DNA of 64,000 nucleotides from Symsagittifera roscoffensis (lineage: Eukaryota; Xenacoelomorpha; Acoela; Convolutidae), in the NCBI RefSeq assembly GCF_963678635.1, contig NC_087067.1, positions 3,541,072 through 3,605,071 on the forward strand, given 5' to 3'. A program made the translations under genes and the position numbers. The notes under the pieces were generated by a model, which was not told the origin of the DNA, did not search any database, and saw nothing but the letters and a program-made list of their open reading frames with translations. Of the stretch, positions 1-11,373 are shown in pieces (the first letter of the stretch is position 1; each line of letters begins with the position of its first letter).

Positions 1-865
1 TAGTTACGTACGTCATTACAGAATCAATGAGTATACTTCCTCAGGGGCTACAAATTTTTTGGTGCTAGTTTGTGGGGCTATAATAGGAAAATCCCACTGA
101 TTCAGCATATGATTAATTATGAAATTGGCTCTTTTCACGCTACCTCTTTACTTTTTTCTGAAATTTCATGCCCTATGAACAAATATTCGATAGCTTTATT
201 TTGTATTTTATGAGGGGGTGGGAAACTAGAATAGAGCCATGAAACTTTTTAAAAGTGGTCACAGTTTATTTTTGTTTGGATTAGTTCAAACTCCAAAATG
301 ACAGCACCGTACTTTGCAGTAAATAATATCAAATCGAGACAAGAAGTTGGGTCAAACACAAAGATGCAAACAATTTTTGGCTCTTTTTTACTTCGTTTTC
401 ATTACTCTAGAATTACAATTTTGAAAACTATTTGAACGTGGTTATAATCAAAGACAACTTTGCATGGTGAACAAACCAAATCTTGTGAACAAGTGTTTTT
501 CTTACGTAACACCGTAACTTGGCAGGATTTAGCAACAAAATCTCTCTAAAAACAATTACAAAATTTGAAAATTTTAAAATTTGGGGCGGGGAGTGGAAAA
601 GAACCCATATTTTGCCCCACGAAAAATTTTCCCCTACAAATTAGACATACTTGGACGTATTGTGATAATTTGCAAATTTTTTCACCGTTTCAACCATGTA
701 CTGAATATCTTAATCGATTGTTTCGGAAAGTTTAATCTCTTAAACTAACCCCCCCCCCCTTTGATACATAGTAACGAACAGCCACCCTTACAATGAAATA
801 TTTGAGCGCTTAAACATATGCGAATTTATACCTAACGTATCGCCCCCCCCCTCCTTCCAAAAGGG
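1..865. repeat. AT-rich noncoding; possible diverged dispersed repeat
   Basis: No coding signal. The stretch has C/G homopolymer runs (about 750-760 and 841-850) and a G-rich patch near 580-595. Its organisation resembles 30.2-31.4 kb: a phrase about a red-shifted 'gctataa(t/g)aggaaaatc' near 90 recurs near 30210, and an AT-rich run leading to 'ggggcgggg' then 'gtggaa' at 570-600 recurs at 31350-31400. I read both as old copies of one dispersed repeat, but the match is patchy. Confidence 0.35.
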
Positions 866-1019
866 GGTAATATTTAATGCACACAATCGGGCTAAAATAA
901 TTATTGCCCACATGTTATGCCCATAAGGCCAAGCCACTGGGATCTACCCGGGCTGGGGTGCTCGACTCATGATTCGACCGAAACGGTCGAAGGATGTCCG
1001 TTTTTGATTTTTTCAGTCG

Positions 1020-1200
1020 AGCGATACCGACTTCGACTTTTTGAGTCGAACGATGTCCGTTTTCGACTTTACCGGACATTGTTCGACTTTGCTCGACTAT
1101 ACCGGACATTGTTCGACTCTGTTCGATTTTGTTCGACTGTGTTCGTTTTTACCGGACATTGTTCAACTTTACCGCAAATTTTTTGCTTTTACCGGAAATT
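1020..1200. repeat. Short tandem repeats, 'accggacattgttcgactt' type
   Basis: A run of degenerate ~20-30 bp units built on TTCGACTTT and ACCGGACATTG. The ACCGGACATTGTTC core appears at least three times between 1070 and 1165. The same TTCGAC words recur at the right edge of this element (3040-3140) in the opposite sense. Confidence 0.7.
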
Positions 1201-1237
1201 AGCTTTGCTCGTGCGGCGTCAAGGAATACTCTCCAAT

Positions 1238-1985
1238 TGAATTCGTGTATATGGTTCCAAAAAAACTGGAGAACGTCATATTTACCGATTTGGGTCTTAT
1301 CTTCGAAAAACAACTTTTTCGGGCAAAATTCTCCCGAAGCAAGCTGATTCAGAGTTTGAGTGTTGATTTTGATTGCTCGAAACTGTACAAAAACCTTTTC
1401 TGACCTCTCCGTGAAAAATCATCTTGTTTTATTTTTGTCGGGTGTGTGAAGGTGAAAATTTTGTTATTTTTCGAATTCTGGATTTACCAATTTTCAATCT
1501 CAATCGATTATCTTATATTTCACAAGCGTAAAGTGTGCTGCGCCCGCTTCATTGTTTTTTAACGATCGTTTTAAGTATTTGTTTGGAAACAGTCGTTTCG
1601 TGCATATGGTACCAAAAAAAACTGGAGAATGTCATTCAATATTCACCATTTTTATTTTGGGTCTTATCTTTGGAAAATAAAGTTTTTCGGGCAAAAACTT
1701 CCCGAAGCAAGCTGATTCAGAGTCTGAGTATTGGTTTTGATTGCTCGAAACTGTACAAAATTTTTTTCTGACCTCTCAGCAAAAAAGTATCTTGTTTTTT
1801 TGTCGGGTTTTGGAAGGTGAAAATTTTGTTAATTTTCGAATTTTGCATTTACCAATCTTCAATCTCATTCGATTGTTTTATACTTTACAGGCGAAGAGTA
1901 TGCTGCGCCGTTTCAAATATTTTTCAACAATAATTTTAATTATTTTTTGGAAACAGTTGATTCGTGCATATGGTAACAAAATTTG
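1238..1985. repeat. ~360-bp tandem duplication (about two copies)
   Basis: The phrase 'cgtgtatatggttccaaaaa' near 1245 recurs as 'cgtgcatatggtaccaaaaa' near 1600 and again, cut short, near 1963. The material between matches in order: 'actggaga', 'gggtcttatctt', 'cccgaagcaagctgattcagag', 'tgattgctcgaaactgtacaaa' and 'gaaggtgaaaattttgtta'. The period is about 360 bp and the copies differ by scattered substitutions and small indels. Confidence 0.8.
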
Positions 1986-2327
1986 TTTTTAATTTAAGCT
2001 TCGTGGTGAGTGTGTTTCCTTTAGTTATTGTCTTATTTTGTTATTTTCATTTAATTTTTCTGATTTATATTTGATTTGAATAGTTTCTAGCTTTCAGTTT
2101 TTGCTGTAACGAGTTTGTTGTTGCCCTAAAAATATTGCTTATAGTTTACGTTGGGATCATGTGTAGGCCTTCTCGTGGCGGTCCTGTAATTGATCAGCAA
2201 ATATTTTGGTCAAGCTAACTGCACATTAAAATTACATATATACTGGATGGTTTTGCAATCTGCATATGTATATTGCATAAGCAAGCAAAAAAATGCGACA
2301 ACAATTTCCTTACTTAAGCTTTGCGCG

Positions 2328-3040
2328 ACTCTTTTCTATTGTTTACATTTTAGAATATCTCTTCATTATTCGCTTTGTGCGTCTTTGAAAAAAATTATAT
2401 CTGTAGATGAAAGTTATATAATCGGTTTATCCATGCGTCATTTGCTTTTGGTGCGACCATGAATGATAATAAAAAAGTATGAATTATGAAAAACTTGATT
2501 GAGATGAGCTGAAAATTTAACATGTTTTGTGAATTTAAACAGAAAGTATTTGAAAAAAATAACGTGGGAGTCCATCAAAGTTTTATTTGACTACTTTGAT
2601 TGTAAAATCTTTTCTTGTTTTCGTGTTTTTGATTTTGAAAACGATGATTAAATGATTTCTGAGCTTTTGATGAAAAATTGCCTATGTTTACTGAAACATT
2701 TCCGGGGGATTTTTTAACAAATATTAACAACTAATTTTCTCACCATGGTTATTTTTAGCTCACAGAAAGTCAATCCAAATTTGATGTTTACTGAACGAAC
2801 GTAAACTTTGAAACAGATTTTACACTGCAAATGATTGAATACAAATAAAACATTCATTGTTCCGACTTTCGTTTACAAAAGTAACGGAATATTTATGCTC
2901 GGGGTGAGATATTTTTTTTCTTCAGAGAAATTTTAATTTTAAATTAGTTTGATTGAAAGAAGCTTGTTTTCCATGATTGATTTGTTACAAGGAGCAAAAT
3001 CTGTCCATAATTGATTTGTTACAAGGAGCAAAATCTGTTC
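2328..3040 (+). repeat. R repeat, diverged copy 1
   Basis: Homologous along its length to 5425-6088. It shares 'gtagatgaaagttat', 'atcggtttatccatgcgtcattt', 'ggtgcgaccatgaat', 'aacatttccgggggatttttt', 'ttctcaccatggttattttt' and the terminal phrase 'ttgttacaaggagcaaaatc'. The terminal phrase is duplicated here (2985-3004 and about 3020-3039). It is clearly older than the copies flanking the LINE because substitutions are frequent. Confidence 0.75.
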
Positions 3041-3295
3041 GTCTCATGATTCGACTTTGTTCGACTATAGTGTTCGTTCGACCGTCTTAATTTGCGACGA
3101 AAATTGGACTCCGTCCGACCGTGTTGGTCGAATCATGAGTCGAACACCTCAGCCCAGTTAATTCTAAAAAAGTACGAAATTTCTCTGCAGATAAAGATTC
3201 CCTACTTTTTTAAAAGTAGATTCCAGTGGTCTGGCCTTATGGCATAAATTGTGGGCAAAAATTATTTTAGCACGATTGTGTGCATTAAAATGTCC

Positions 3296-5314
3296 AAAGA
3301 AAAGCGAAGCTGTTCGACTCGATTTTAAGTCTATAATCTCGAGGACTTAAAAAATGCTGAATAACTGGAACCATTAGAACAACAGGGCCCTAAAGTAAAC
3401 AAATAAACGTTCACCATCCTAGAAAAATTTGGCAATTTTATGCAATACAACGACCAACATGCAAAAAGTTGAGCTTTGCTTTAAAAAAAATTTAGCAATT
3501 TTGTCAATAAACGAAGAATTTAGAAAAATAAACAAAAACGAAAGTTTTTGCTAAATCAAAATTTTAGTATATGCCCATATAGAACTTTTTTCACTTTTTT
3601 AAAAGTCAATGACAGCTACAAGTAGACGAAAAATTTAATTAAAAACATTAAGAAGCATTAAAGAAATATTCATAGATTTTTTTCTAAATAATTTCAATTG
3701 AATGTCCATTAGGTCTTTTTTTACTTAATTTTAACTGTCTTTGAGTTTTTTTTTACATCTGATCAACATTTCTTTTCTTTGTTTTTCACTGCGAATCAGG
3801 TATCAGAATTATTCACCAGACTGGGTTGAGTGATATATCAAGTCAAAGTCCTTCAAAGCGTAATTCTAACAAAATTTTAAAAAAAATCCCGAGAAATACC
3901 CATTTGAAATTTTTTGAACGAATGATTTTGAACGAATGAACAAATTAATTTTGAACGAATGAAGTGAACGCGAGCAGGTATATCATTATAAAAACCTTTC
4001 AGCCTTGATTCGAACAAAACTGAAAAAAAAATCAAAAATTATCCAAGTGTCGAGAAAGACAGCTTTAAAGTTTTTTGAGTTTCAGTACAATTTTGAGCAA
4101 TTAAAGCGAGTGAGCAGGCCTTTTATAGAAGTATAAACCGTTTGATTTTAATTTAATTGTTGTAAAAAAAATTCCGGAGTTTTAAGCCATTTTGTTTGAA
4201 TAAAAAATGCATAGAATCAAAAAATTTTTCAAGAAAGTTTGATAATTTGGAATTTTTTTGATTGCTTTTTGTTTTGTTTTTATCAATTTTTGTTTAAAAA
4301 AATTGTTGCCCATTTTGTTAGTTTTAGTGCGACTGTTAAATAGGCCCTAGTTTTAGGCTTTCGTCAGATCAGTTCATCTCGCCACGCAAAAAAATGCCAA
4401 AAAATTTGAAAAAAGATTTCTGATGTATTTTATCAATAGTATGGTCGAAACACTGATACAGCAACCTGCTATTCTTTTTCAGTTTTACAAAAGAAGATAA
4501 CTTGAATGTTTCCCAATCACAGCCCAAAAAACTTGGTTTTTCACTGATATCATTACGTTTGATAATACTCAGATCAGCTTAATCAGCAGAGTTGTGTAGT
4601 CGACTCATCACTAATGATTTCAGTAACTAGAGTTTAATGTTAGTTGCGATCGGTTTTCTGGTTGGCTTAAACGTTTTTATTCGACAGGAAGTTTTTGTTT
4701 ATTTAGAATTGGAATTACAAGAAATGGTCTAGAATTACTCAACTTTGGCTTTTAATTCTAAGATAAATCCATCTAAAAGTATTATAATTTTAATTTATTG
4801 AGAACCCACACTCTCTGGTTATTTGAATCACTGAATCACGAAAGTTCCTGTGAGACAAAAACTGCATTTTCGCCGCACGCTTTTTCAAGTGTTTCAAGAT
4901 TGGAAGATTTCCTCGATAAGTTACTGAAACTTTTTGTAATTTTTTTATTTTAGTTATATGGTTGTAGTTCAGCACCGTCAAACATTTGGATGAGCATCAC
5001 TATTTTAGGACATAAATTAAAAAAAACTTATTAGGTTGTCAAATCAGTAAAAACAAAATCTGTTTTTCAGTACAAAATTTTTAAAAACTAGGCGTTTTGT
5101 GGAGTGCGCTTGGGACTTTTTAAACATGCTCTGAAGAGGAATTTAAAAAAAGTGTTTAAAAAATAACTCAGCCCGTAAAAAGCATTTTGTTTTCATTGAG
5201 GCGTTTTAATTTTTTCTATTTATGCGCCCAACGGTTTTCTAAAAAAACTCTTTCTATGCTTCCAAAACCGACACGCAGAGAACCTTCGTGGTTGCAAAAA
5301 GCCACGCGATTATT
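3296..5314. other. AT-rich noncoding stretch
   Basis: No exon, RNA gene or clear repeat seen. It has many A and T runs and short stop-bounded frames only. Small internal duplications such as 'gaacgaatga' (three times near 3915-3962) are the only structure noticed. Confidence 0.5.
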
Positions 5315-6088
5315 TGCGCATTTTCTTTTTTTGTACGCCGGTCAAAAAAACTTACTCAACTCATTTTTTGGTTTAACCTACGGTCGTCTGTAACATCCAA
5401 GGTATTCAGTTCTCACCTCTTTTCTATTCTTTATATTTTAGAATAGATCTTTATTATTCGCTTTGAGCGTCATTGAAAAAATTTATAATTGTAGATGAAA
5501 GTTATCTAATCGGTTTATCCATGCGTCATTTGATTTTGGTGCGACCATGAATGGCAATGAAAATGTATAAATTATGAAAAGCTTGATTGAGATGAGCTGA
5601 ATACGTTACATGTTTTGTCAATTTCAACAGAAAGTTTTCGAAAAATAATAACGTGGGAGGCGATCAAACATTTAGTTGACTACTTAGATTGTAAAATCAT
5701 TTCTTGGTTGTGTTTTCGATTTTGAAAACGATGAAAAAATGATTTCTGAGCTTTTGATGAAAAATTGCCTACGTTTACTGAAACATTTCCGGGGGATTTT
5801 TTAACAAATATTAACAACTAATTTTCTCACCATGGTTATTTTTAGCTCACAGAAAGTCATTCCAAATGTGATGTTTACTGAACGAACGTAAACTTTTAAA
5901 CAGATTTTACACTGCAAATGATTGAACACAAATAAAATATTCATTGTTCCGACTTTCGTTAACGAAAGTAACGGAATATTTGAGCTCGGGGTGGGTTAGT
6001 TTTTTTCTACAGACAAATTTCAAATTTAGATTAATTTGGTTAAAAGAAGCTTATTTGCCATAATTTATTTGTTACAAGGAGCAAAATC
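5315..6088 (+). repeat. 774-bp direct repeat, left copy (contains R repeat)
   Basis: Corresponds base for base to 9074-9847 at a constant offset of 3759 with no indel; I saw no mismatch on reading. It contains an R repeat from about 5425, the 18-bp palindrome ACTTTCGTTAACGAAAGT near 5950-5967, and ends in 'gttacaaggagcaaaatc'. It directly abuts the 3' tail of the RTE-like LINE. Confidence 0.9.
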
Positions 6089-6105
6089 ATCATCATCATC
6101 ATCAT
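6085..6105. repeat. (ATC)n microsatellite, LINE 3' tail
   Basis: Six or seven ATC units read on the plus strand, i.e. (GAT)n/(ATG)n on the LINE's sense strand. They sit immediately downstream of the LINE ORF stop region. RTE-clade elements end in short simple repeats rather than poly(A), so this fits the 3' terminus. Confidence 0.85.
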
Positions 6106-9073
6106 GACTAAGGCACTACTGCCCATTGTCAGCCACATATTGAGTCCCCAACTATCGCACGCCATCGCTTTCTGTCCAGGGCTGCCTCCATGCAGGCATC
6201 TTTCCAGCACAATCTCCACTTGTCTGCCCTCATGTTCGGTGGTTTCAGAACACGTTCGAGGTCAGCAGCGACTGTTGATCTCCATGTTCTTCTGACCCCA
6301 CCTCTTGGTCTTTTCCAAGTGGGCGCCTTCTCGAAGAGCAGTGCCTCCTTCGTCACTCTCTCATCCGGCATTCTGAACACATGTCCACACCACTTCAGTC
6401 GCATACGCCTCAGCACATAGTCCATAGGTGAGTCAAGTTGTGCTTTGCGAAGCAGTTCCTGGGTAGCTATTTCGAATCCATTGTAGACAAATCGCCGTGC
6501 ACACCTAGTTTCGAATGAGGACAACCTGGCCAGGTCCCCTTTCTTAACCGGCCATGTTTCTGCGCCGTATAGGAGAGCACTTCTTACGCATGCTTTGTAC
6601 ACTTTGCTTTTGGTCCTGGTGGTTATGTTTCTGTTACTCCAGAATTTCTTCAGCTGCGCAGCATTTCTAGTCGCGCTGGCTATTCTGTGCTGAACTTCTG
6701 GGGTAATGTCTCCGTTACAGGTGATGCGGCTTCCTAGGTAGTCGAACTCAGTGACGTTTTCTAGCTTAACACCATTACAAAATAGCACCGTTGGCTCGCA
6801 ACAGGAGAACATGCACTTAGTCTTGGACTCGTTCAGTTGGAGTCCTACCAATTTTGCGGCGTCAACTACTCGATTCAGTAAGTTCTGGGCGTCATCTGGA
6901 TTGTCCTCTAGCAGGCAAATGTCATCTGCATAGTCCAGGTCAGTAATACTGGTTTCTAGCCGGATACATAGATTCGTGTTATCTGTGGCGACGTTCAGGA
7001 TCCGATCAATGAGGATGTTGAACAGGAAGGGTGACAGGACGCCACCCTGGCGGACTCCTGTTTCCACGTGGAACGCCTCTGATAGGTTGTCGTTTCTTCG
7101 CACGATGCTGTTGGACTGTGAATACATGTTCCTGAGAATCCTAAGCAGCTTGTCTGGCATTCCGTGATCTTCCAGGATCTTCCATATGGCATCTCTCTTG
7201 ACGCTGTCAAAGGCAGCTTTGAAATCTATGAAGACCATCACTGTGGGTCTATTGTACTCACTTCGCTGCTCGATTATCTGTCGTAGGGTGAAAACTTGAT
7301 CTCTACAACCTCTTCCCTTCTTAAAGCCGGCTTGATTATCTCTCGCGTATGAGTCGTAGAGGTCGTCAAAACGTGCGAGTAGTATAGCTTCCAGGATTTT
7401 TAAACCAATGCAGAGCAGAGATATTCCTCTATAGTTGCTGCACACTAGTTTTTCACCTTTTTTATGAAACGGCAGGAGTATTGACGTTCGCCATTCATCT
7501 GGGACTGCCTCTTCTCTCCATATATTTTTGAAGAGGTCTTTCAGAAGAAGTACTATTCTCTCACCTCCTTTTTTGAACAGTTCTGGTGGGATGTGGTCGC
7601 ACCCGCCAGCTCTGTGGTTATGGAGGCTTGCTAGTGCAACCTCAATCTCACTTCTTAGCGGCTCTCCCTGATCTATATCCGTAAAGACTCCAGTACTCGA
7701 GACGACCTTGGGCAGTTGGGCCGGGCTGTTGTCAGCATTCAGAAGTTGGCAGAAGTGAGTTGCCCATCGTTGCATGACTTCCTTGCTATCGCTGATTTGT
7801 TGGCCATCGAGACCTTTGACTGTTTGTGAACTACTCGATTTGGCACCACTCAAAGTCCGAATGAGGCGGTACATCTCTCTAGTGTGTCCTCTTTCATTGG
7901 CGTCCTCAATTTGATCCGATTTCATGTCGAGGTAGCAGTTCTTGTCTTTTCGGATGAGTTTTTTCACCAGCTTTCGTTGCGCAGCTATTTTCGAGAGTTC
8001 ATCGCCCTTAGCCTTGAGGTTTTCACGTGTTCTGATGGCTTTGAGGGTTTCATCAGATATCCAAGGTTTCCTTACGGTGCACGAGATTCCCAGATTCTTT
8101 TTCGCCGATGATATCATACTGTCTCTTAGGATTTCCCATTTCTGGTTCACGTTGCTGGTAGATTCGGTTACTGAACAAAGGGCCGTACAGTATTTCCTGG
8201 AAGTACCTGTATGTTGGAGCGCATCTAGGTTGAGTCTAACTGTTCTATGGGTTTTGACATATGTACGAAGTTTCGTCTTCAGATTGCATTTCACCATTCT
8301 ATGGTCGCTGTCGATCCAAATCTTGTCACTTCTTGCTCTGATATCGTTGATCGCTGTGCGCCATCTCCTCTTGATCAGGATGAAGTCTATCTGGTTCCGG
8401 GTTCGTCTGTCGCGTGATATCCAGTTATATAGCTGGTGGTTCTTCTTCTGGTACATCGTGTTTGCAATTGCCAGGTCGTTCGTAGCTGCAAACATAGCGA
8501 GGCGTTCTCCATTGTCGTTTCGTTTCGATGTTTTTATGAAACGACCTATGTGTTGTTGTTCCGCGGGGTATGCCTGTCCTAGGCTGGCATTTAGATCTCC
8601 CGCTAAGATAATTACATCACCGTTGGGGCATTCTTCAAGAGTCTTTTGTAGTGTTCGGTAAAACTCATCTTTGTCGAGAGCTTCTGCGTCCTCAGTCGGC
8701 GCATATCCACATATAATGGATAATGGGTAGGGTTTAGCAAAGATGCGGGCGGAGCAAACTCGGGGGCTGGTTGCTTTCCATGATTGCACGGAGCTGCTGA
8801 GTTTCTTGTCGATTGCGATACCAACTCCGTGGATGCCTCGGTTGTCGTCATACCCACTGGTGTATACTTTGTAGTTTTTGGTGTTATGCGTGTTGTCTCC
8901 GGAAATTCTAGTTTCCTGAAGGCAGGCAATGTGAACTCCATGGTTTTCAAGGGATTTATCCAGGAGCTCGAGAGATCCTGGCTGTAGGAGCGTCAGAACA
9001 TTCCAGGTGCAGATGTTGATATGGTGTTTGGTATGTTGGAGCGGTTTTTGTGCCGGATTAGCATTTTCCACCA
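6089..9073 (-). mobile_element. RTE-like non-LTR retrotransposon
   Basis: The 2985 bp between the two 774-bp direct repeats form one LINE on the minus strand: an APE endonuclease plus reverse transcriptase ORF, a very short 3'UTR (~25-40 bp) and a trinucleotide tail. The compact form, single APE-RT ORF and simple-repeat tail are typical of the RTE clade. The 5' end coincides with the start of the readable ORF, so the copy is probably 5' truncated by an unknown amount. The intact ORF and matching flanks indicate a recent insertion or duplication. Confidence 0.85.
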
Positions 9074-9074
9074 T
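6129..9074 (-). CDS. LINE APE endonuclease-reverse transcriptase
   Basis: Uninterrupted 981-aa ORF from the ATG at 9074; a second ATG lies at 9080, inside the flanking repeat. Residues ~20-270 are an AP-endonuclease-like domain: CTWNV near the start, the QETR motif, GDLNASLG, and DSDHRMV near residue 260. Residues ~480-800 are a non-LTR reverse transcriptase with FIDFKAAFDS near 614, GVRQGGVLSP, and catalytic YADD near 712. The C-terminal ~180 residues are the Arg/Trp-rich segment usual in RTE-like elements. It nicks target DNA and primes reverse transcription of its own RNA. With no frameshift or stop it could be active if the 5' end carries a promoter. Annotators often mislabel such ORFs as craniofacial development protein 2-like. 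Confidence 0.9.
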   Translation of the reverse strand: MVENANPAQKPLQHTKHHINICTWNVLTLLQPGSLELLDKSLENHGVHIACLQETRISGDNTHNTKNYKVYTSGYDDNRGIHGVGIAIDKKLSSSVQSWKATSPRVCSARIFAKPYPLSIICGYAPTEDAEALDKDEFYRTLQKTLEECPNGDVIILAGDLNASLGQAYPAEQQHIGRFIKTSKRNDNGERLAMFAATNDLAIANTMYQKKNHQLYNWISRDRRTRNQIDFILIKRRWRTAINDIRARSDKIWIDSDHRMVKCNLKTKLRTYVKTHRTVRLNLDALQHTGTSRKYCTALCSVTESTSNVNQKWEILRDSMISSAKKNLGISCTVRKPWISDETLKAIRTRENLKAKGDELSKIAAQRKLVKKLIRKDKNCYLDMKSDQIEDANERGHTREMYRLIRTLSGAKSSSSQTVKGLDGQQISDSKEVMQRWATHFCQLLNADNSPAQLPKVVSSTGVFTDIDQGEPLRSEIEVALASLHNHRAGGCDHIPPELFKKGGERIVLLLKDLFKNIWREEAVPDEWRTSILLPFHKKGEKLVCSNYRGISLLCIGLKILEAILLARFDDLYDSYARDNQAGFKKGRGCRDQVFTLRQIIEQRSEYNRPTVMVFIDFKAAFDSVKRDAIWKILEDHGMPDKLLRILRNMYSQSNSIVRRNDNLSEAFHVETGVRQGGVLSPFLFNILIDRILNVATDNTNLCIRLETSITDLDYADDICLLEDNPDDAQNLLNRVVDAAKLVGLQLNESKTKCMFSCCEPTVLFCNGVKLENVTEFDYLGSRITCNGDITPEVQHRIASATRNAAQLKKFWSNRNITTRTKSKVYKACVRSALLYGAETWPVKKGDLARLSSFETRCARRFVYNGFEIATQELLRKAQLDSPMDYVLRRMRLKWCGHVFRMPDERVTKEALLFEKAPTWKRPRGGVRRTWRSTVAADLERVLKPPNMRADKWRLCWKDACMEAALDRKRWRAIVGDSICG

Positions 9075-9847
9075 GCGCATTTTCTTTTTTTGTACGCCGG
9101 TCAAAAAAACTTACTCAACTCATTTTTTGGTTTAACCTACGGTCGTCTGTAACATCCAAGGTATTCAGTTCTCACCTCTTTTCTATTCTTTATATTTTAG
9201 AATAGATCTTTATTATTCGCTTTGAGCGTCATTGAAAAAATTTATAATTGTAGATGAAAGTTATCTAATCGGTTTATCCATGCGTCATTTGATTTTGGTG
9301 CGACCATGAATGGCAATGAAAATGTATAAATTATGAAAAGCTTGATTGAGATGAGCTGAATACGTTACATGTTTTGTCAATTTCAACAGAAAGTTTTCGA
9401 AAAATAATAACGTGGGAGGCGATCAAACATTTAGTTGACTACTTAGATTGTAAAATCATTTCTTGGTTGTGTTTTCGATTTTGAAAACGATGAAAAAATG
9501 ATTTCTGAGCTTTTGATGAAAAATTGCCTACGTTTACTGAAACATTTCCGGGGGATTTTTTAACAAATATTAACAACTAATTTTCTCACCATGGTTATTT
9601 TTAGCTCACAGAAAGTCATTCCAAATGTGATGTTTACTGAACGAACGTAAACTTTTAAACAGATTTTACACTGCAAATGATTGAACACAAATAAAATATT
9701 CATTGTTCCGACTTTCGTTAACGAAAGTAACGGAATATTTGAGCTCGGGGTGGGTTAGTTTTTTTCTACAGACAAATTTCAAATTTAGATTAATTTGGTT
9801 AAAAGAAGCTTATTTGCCATAATTTATTTGTTACAAGGAGCAAAATC
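9074..9847 (+). repeat. 774-bp direct repeat, right copy (contains R repeat)
   Basis: Second copy of 5315-6088, continuing rightward into 'tatcactttg', which is not at the left copy's edge because the LINE tail begins there. So the right copy seems continuous with the pre-insertion locus, and the left copy's right edge is the insertion junction. Confidence 0.9.
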
Positions 9848-11373
9848 TATCACTTTGTATTTTATATTGCGTATGGGGAGATGATTTTCACAATAAACTC
9901 AAGTTTTATAAACGAAAAATTTTATTTTATTTTATAACAAATATTTTTAAATATTATTGCTGCTCCTCCATAGACTTTAAAAGGCAATCGGAAAATTCAG
10001 TGCTTCGCCCTGATACGAGCAGTCTTGTTATAATTTAGGAGGAAGCTATAGCCTCTTTTTAAAAATAAACACTCAGTGATCAAATATTGAAAACTTGGTT
10101 TCCCAATGAATCAAGACGGATGGAATTGATTTTATTGACGAAAAATTCAGTTGGCCAAAAAAATCAATTCAATTAAGTCTGCTTGAACTGATTAATCTAA
10201 ACAATTACGGCTACTCATCAATTTAAATTTGCTCTAAATCGATGCTAAACAAATTATGACACGACTTTGCGAGTTTCAAGCATTCAGTGTTTCGAGAGTC
10301 TTTATACAGTTCAAAAACTTTAATTTCACTGTTTCAAAAGTTTAAACAGTAAAGCATTAATCATTTCTCCTAAAAATATCTCTTTCAAGAAACGGTTACT
10401 GACGCATCTGATTCAAAGCTCATTCGTCGATTTAATTTGAACGAATAAAAAGCTTGAATTTTTCATCCATTAGAGCATGGTTTAACTCAAGTAGTACCGT
10501 CTAATGGAAACTCTAAATTGGCTGGAAACTCTTAGAATAGTTTGTTTCGACTCTCGAAAAACTGATAGAATAACTGAGCTCGCTGATTTTTAGACAAGTT
10601 TTTTTAATTTTAAACTTGCATTTTTTGAAAAGATCAGTTATGAATGAAACCTTTCTTAATATCTAGAAGATACTGATGATTTAAGCTCAGAACTAAAAAG
10701 ATATTTCAGCTGCGACCCTTTTAATAAGAATTACAGAAGTTCGGAAAATGCGAGTTTGACCAACCTCGGAGGATTAATCCGCAATTATTTTGGTCTCAAC
10801 TTTGAAATTTAAAATACAGAAGTATGCCAGCCAAGTCAGTGAAGTTTTGTAAACTTTGCAAGCAAGGCAGCATTGAAGGAGCTTTGATCAAACAGATATA
10901 ATACATGCAGCATAAATAATAATGCAGTAACAAAAAATTAAGCAATCAAATTTGCCAGCTTAATTGCGATAAAAAATTGTTAAAATAACACAAACACTGG
11001 TTGAGTAAATTTTTAGAGGAAAGAAAAAATTTATAAAATGCACATGAGATATTCCTTGGACTAAGAACGCTCTTAGTTTTTGGTATCAGCACTGACTGAA
11101 AAAAAAACGCTGTTTTAAAATCAGTAAAAGTAGGTTTCGATGTTTTTGACAATAATTAATATTCTTTTTGAAACAAAAACAAGACTGCTCGTATCAGGGC
11201 GACGCCCTGAATGTTCCGACTGCCTTTTAAGGTTTATGGAGCAGTAACAACTTAAAAAAGTAAATGAAATAAAACCAAATGAAAAATTTTTTTTCTAAAA
11301 ATTGAAGTTTTTTATGAAAATCATCCCCCCAAACGGCATATATAGTACAAAAGGATACATTTCACTCCTTGTA
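9830..11373. repeat. Fold-back: ~200-bp inverted arms around a 1.1-kb spacer
   Basis: 9830-10028 and about 11177-11373 are imperfect reverse complements. Shared landmarks in mirrored order are 'gttacaaggag', 'gatgattttca', 'aggca(a/g)tcggaa', 'cgccctgatacgagcagtcttgtt'. The similarity continues outward into R-repeat sequence on both sides ('aaaagaagc(c/t)tatttgccataat' in the left arm). The spacer 10029-11176 has no recognisable gene. Confidence 0.75.

Larger units (their letters stand above)
866..3295. mobile_element. Inverted-repeat-flanked (fold-back-like) element
   Basis: The left edge (about 866-990) and right edge (about 3107-3295) are imperfect reverse complements. Both carry, in mirrored order, the phrases 'aatgcacacaatcg', 'gctaaaataat', 'gcccac', 'ataaggcca', and then a run ending 'gactcatgattcgacc'. 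The interior holds GTTCGACTTT-type short repeats, a ~360-bp tandem duplication and a copy of the R repeat also found at 5.4-6.1 kb. There is no coding capacity, so it would be a non-autonomous transposon or a repeat nest. Exact ends and target duplications were not resolved. Confidence 0.5.

Noticed and set aside
5187-5393. 68-codon frame running into the left 774-bp repeat
   Set aside because: It crosses the repeat boundary and has no motif; composition is like the noncoding surroundings.
7942-8661. 239-codon plus-strand frame
   Set aside because: It is the antisense shadow of the intact LINE ORF.
9075-9104. Ten-codon extension of the LINE ORF into the flanking repeat
   Set aside because: The extension is flanking DNA (also present at 5315-5345) and would begin at TTG; I start the ORF at the ATG at 9074.
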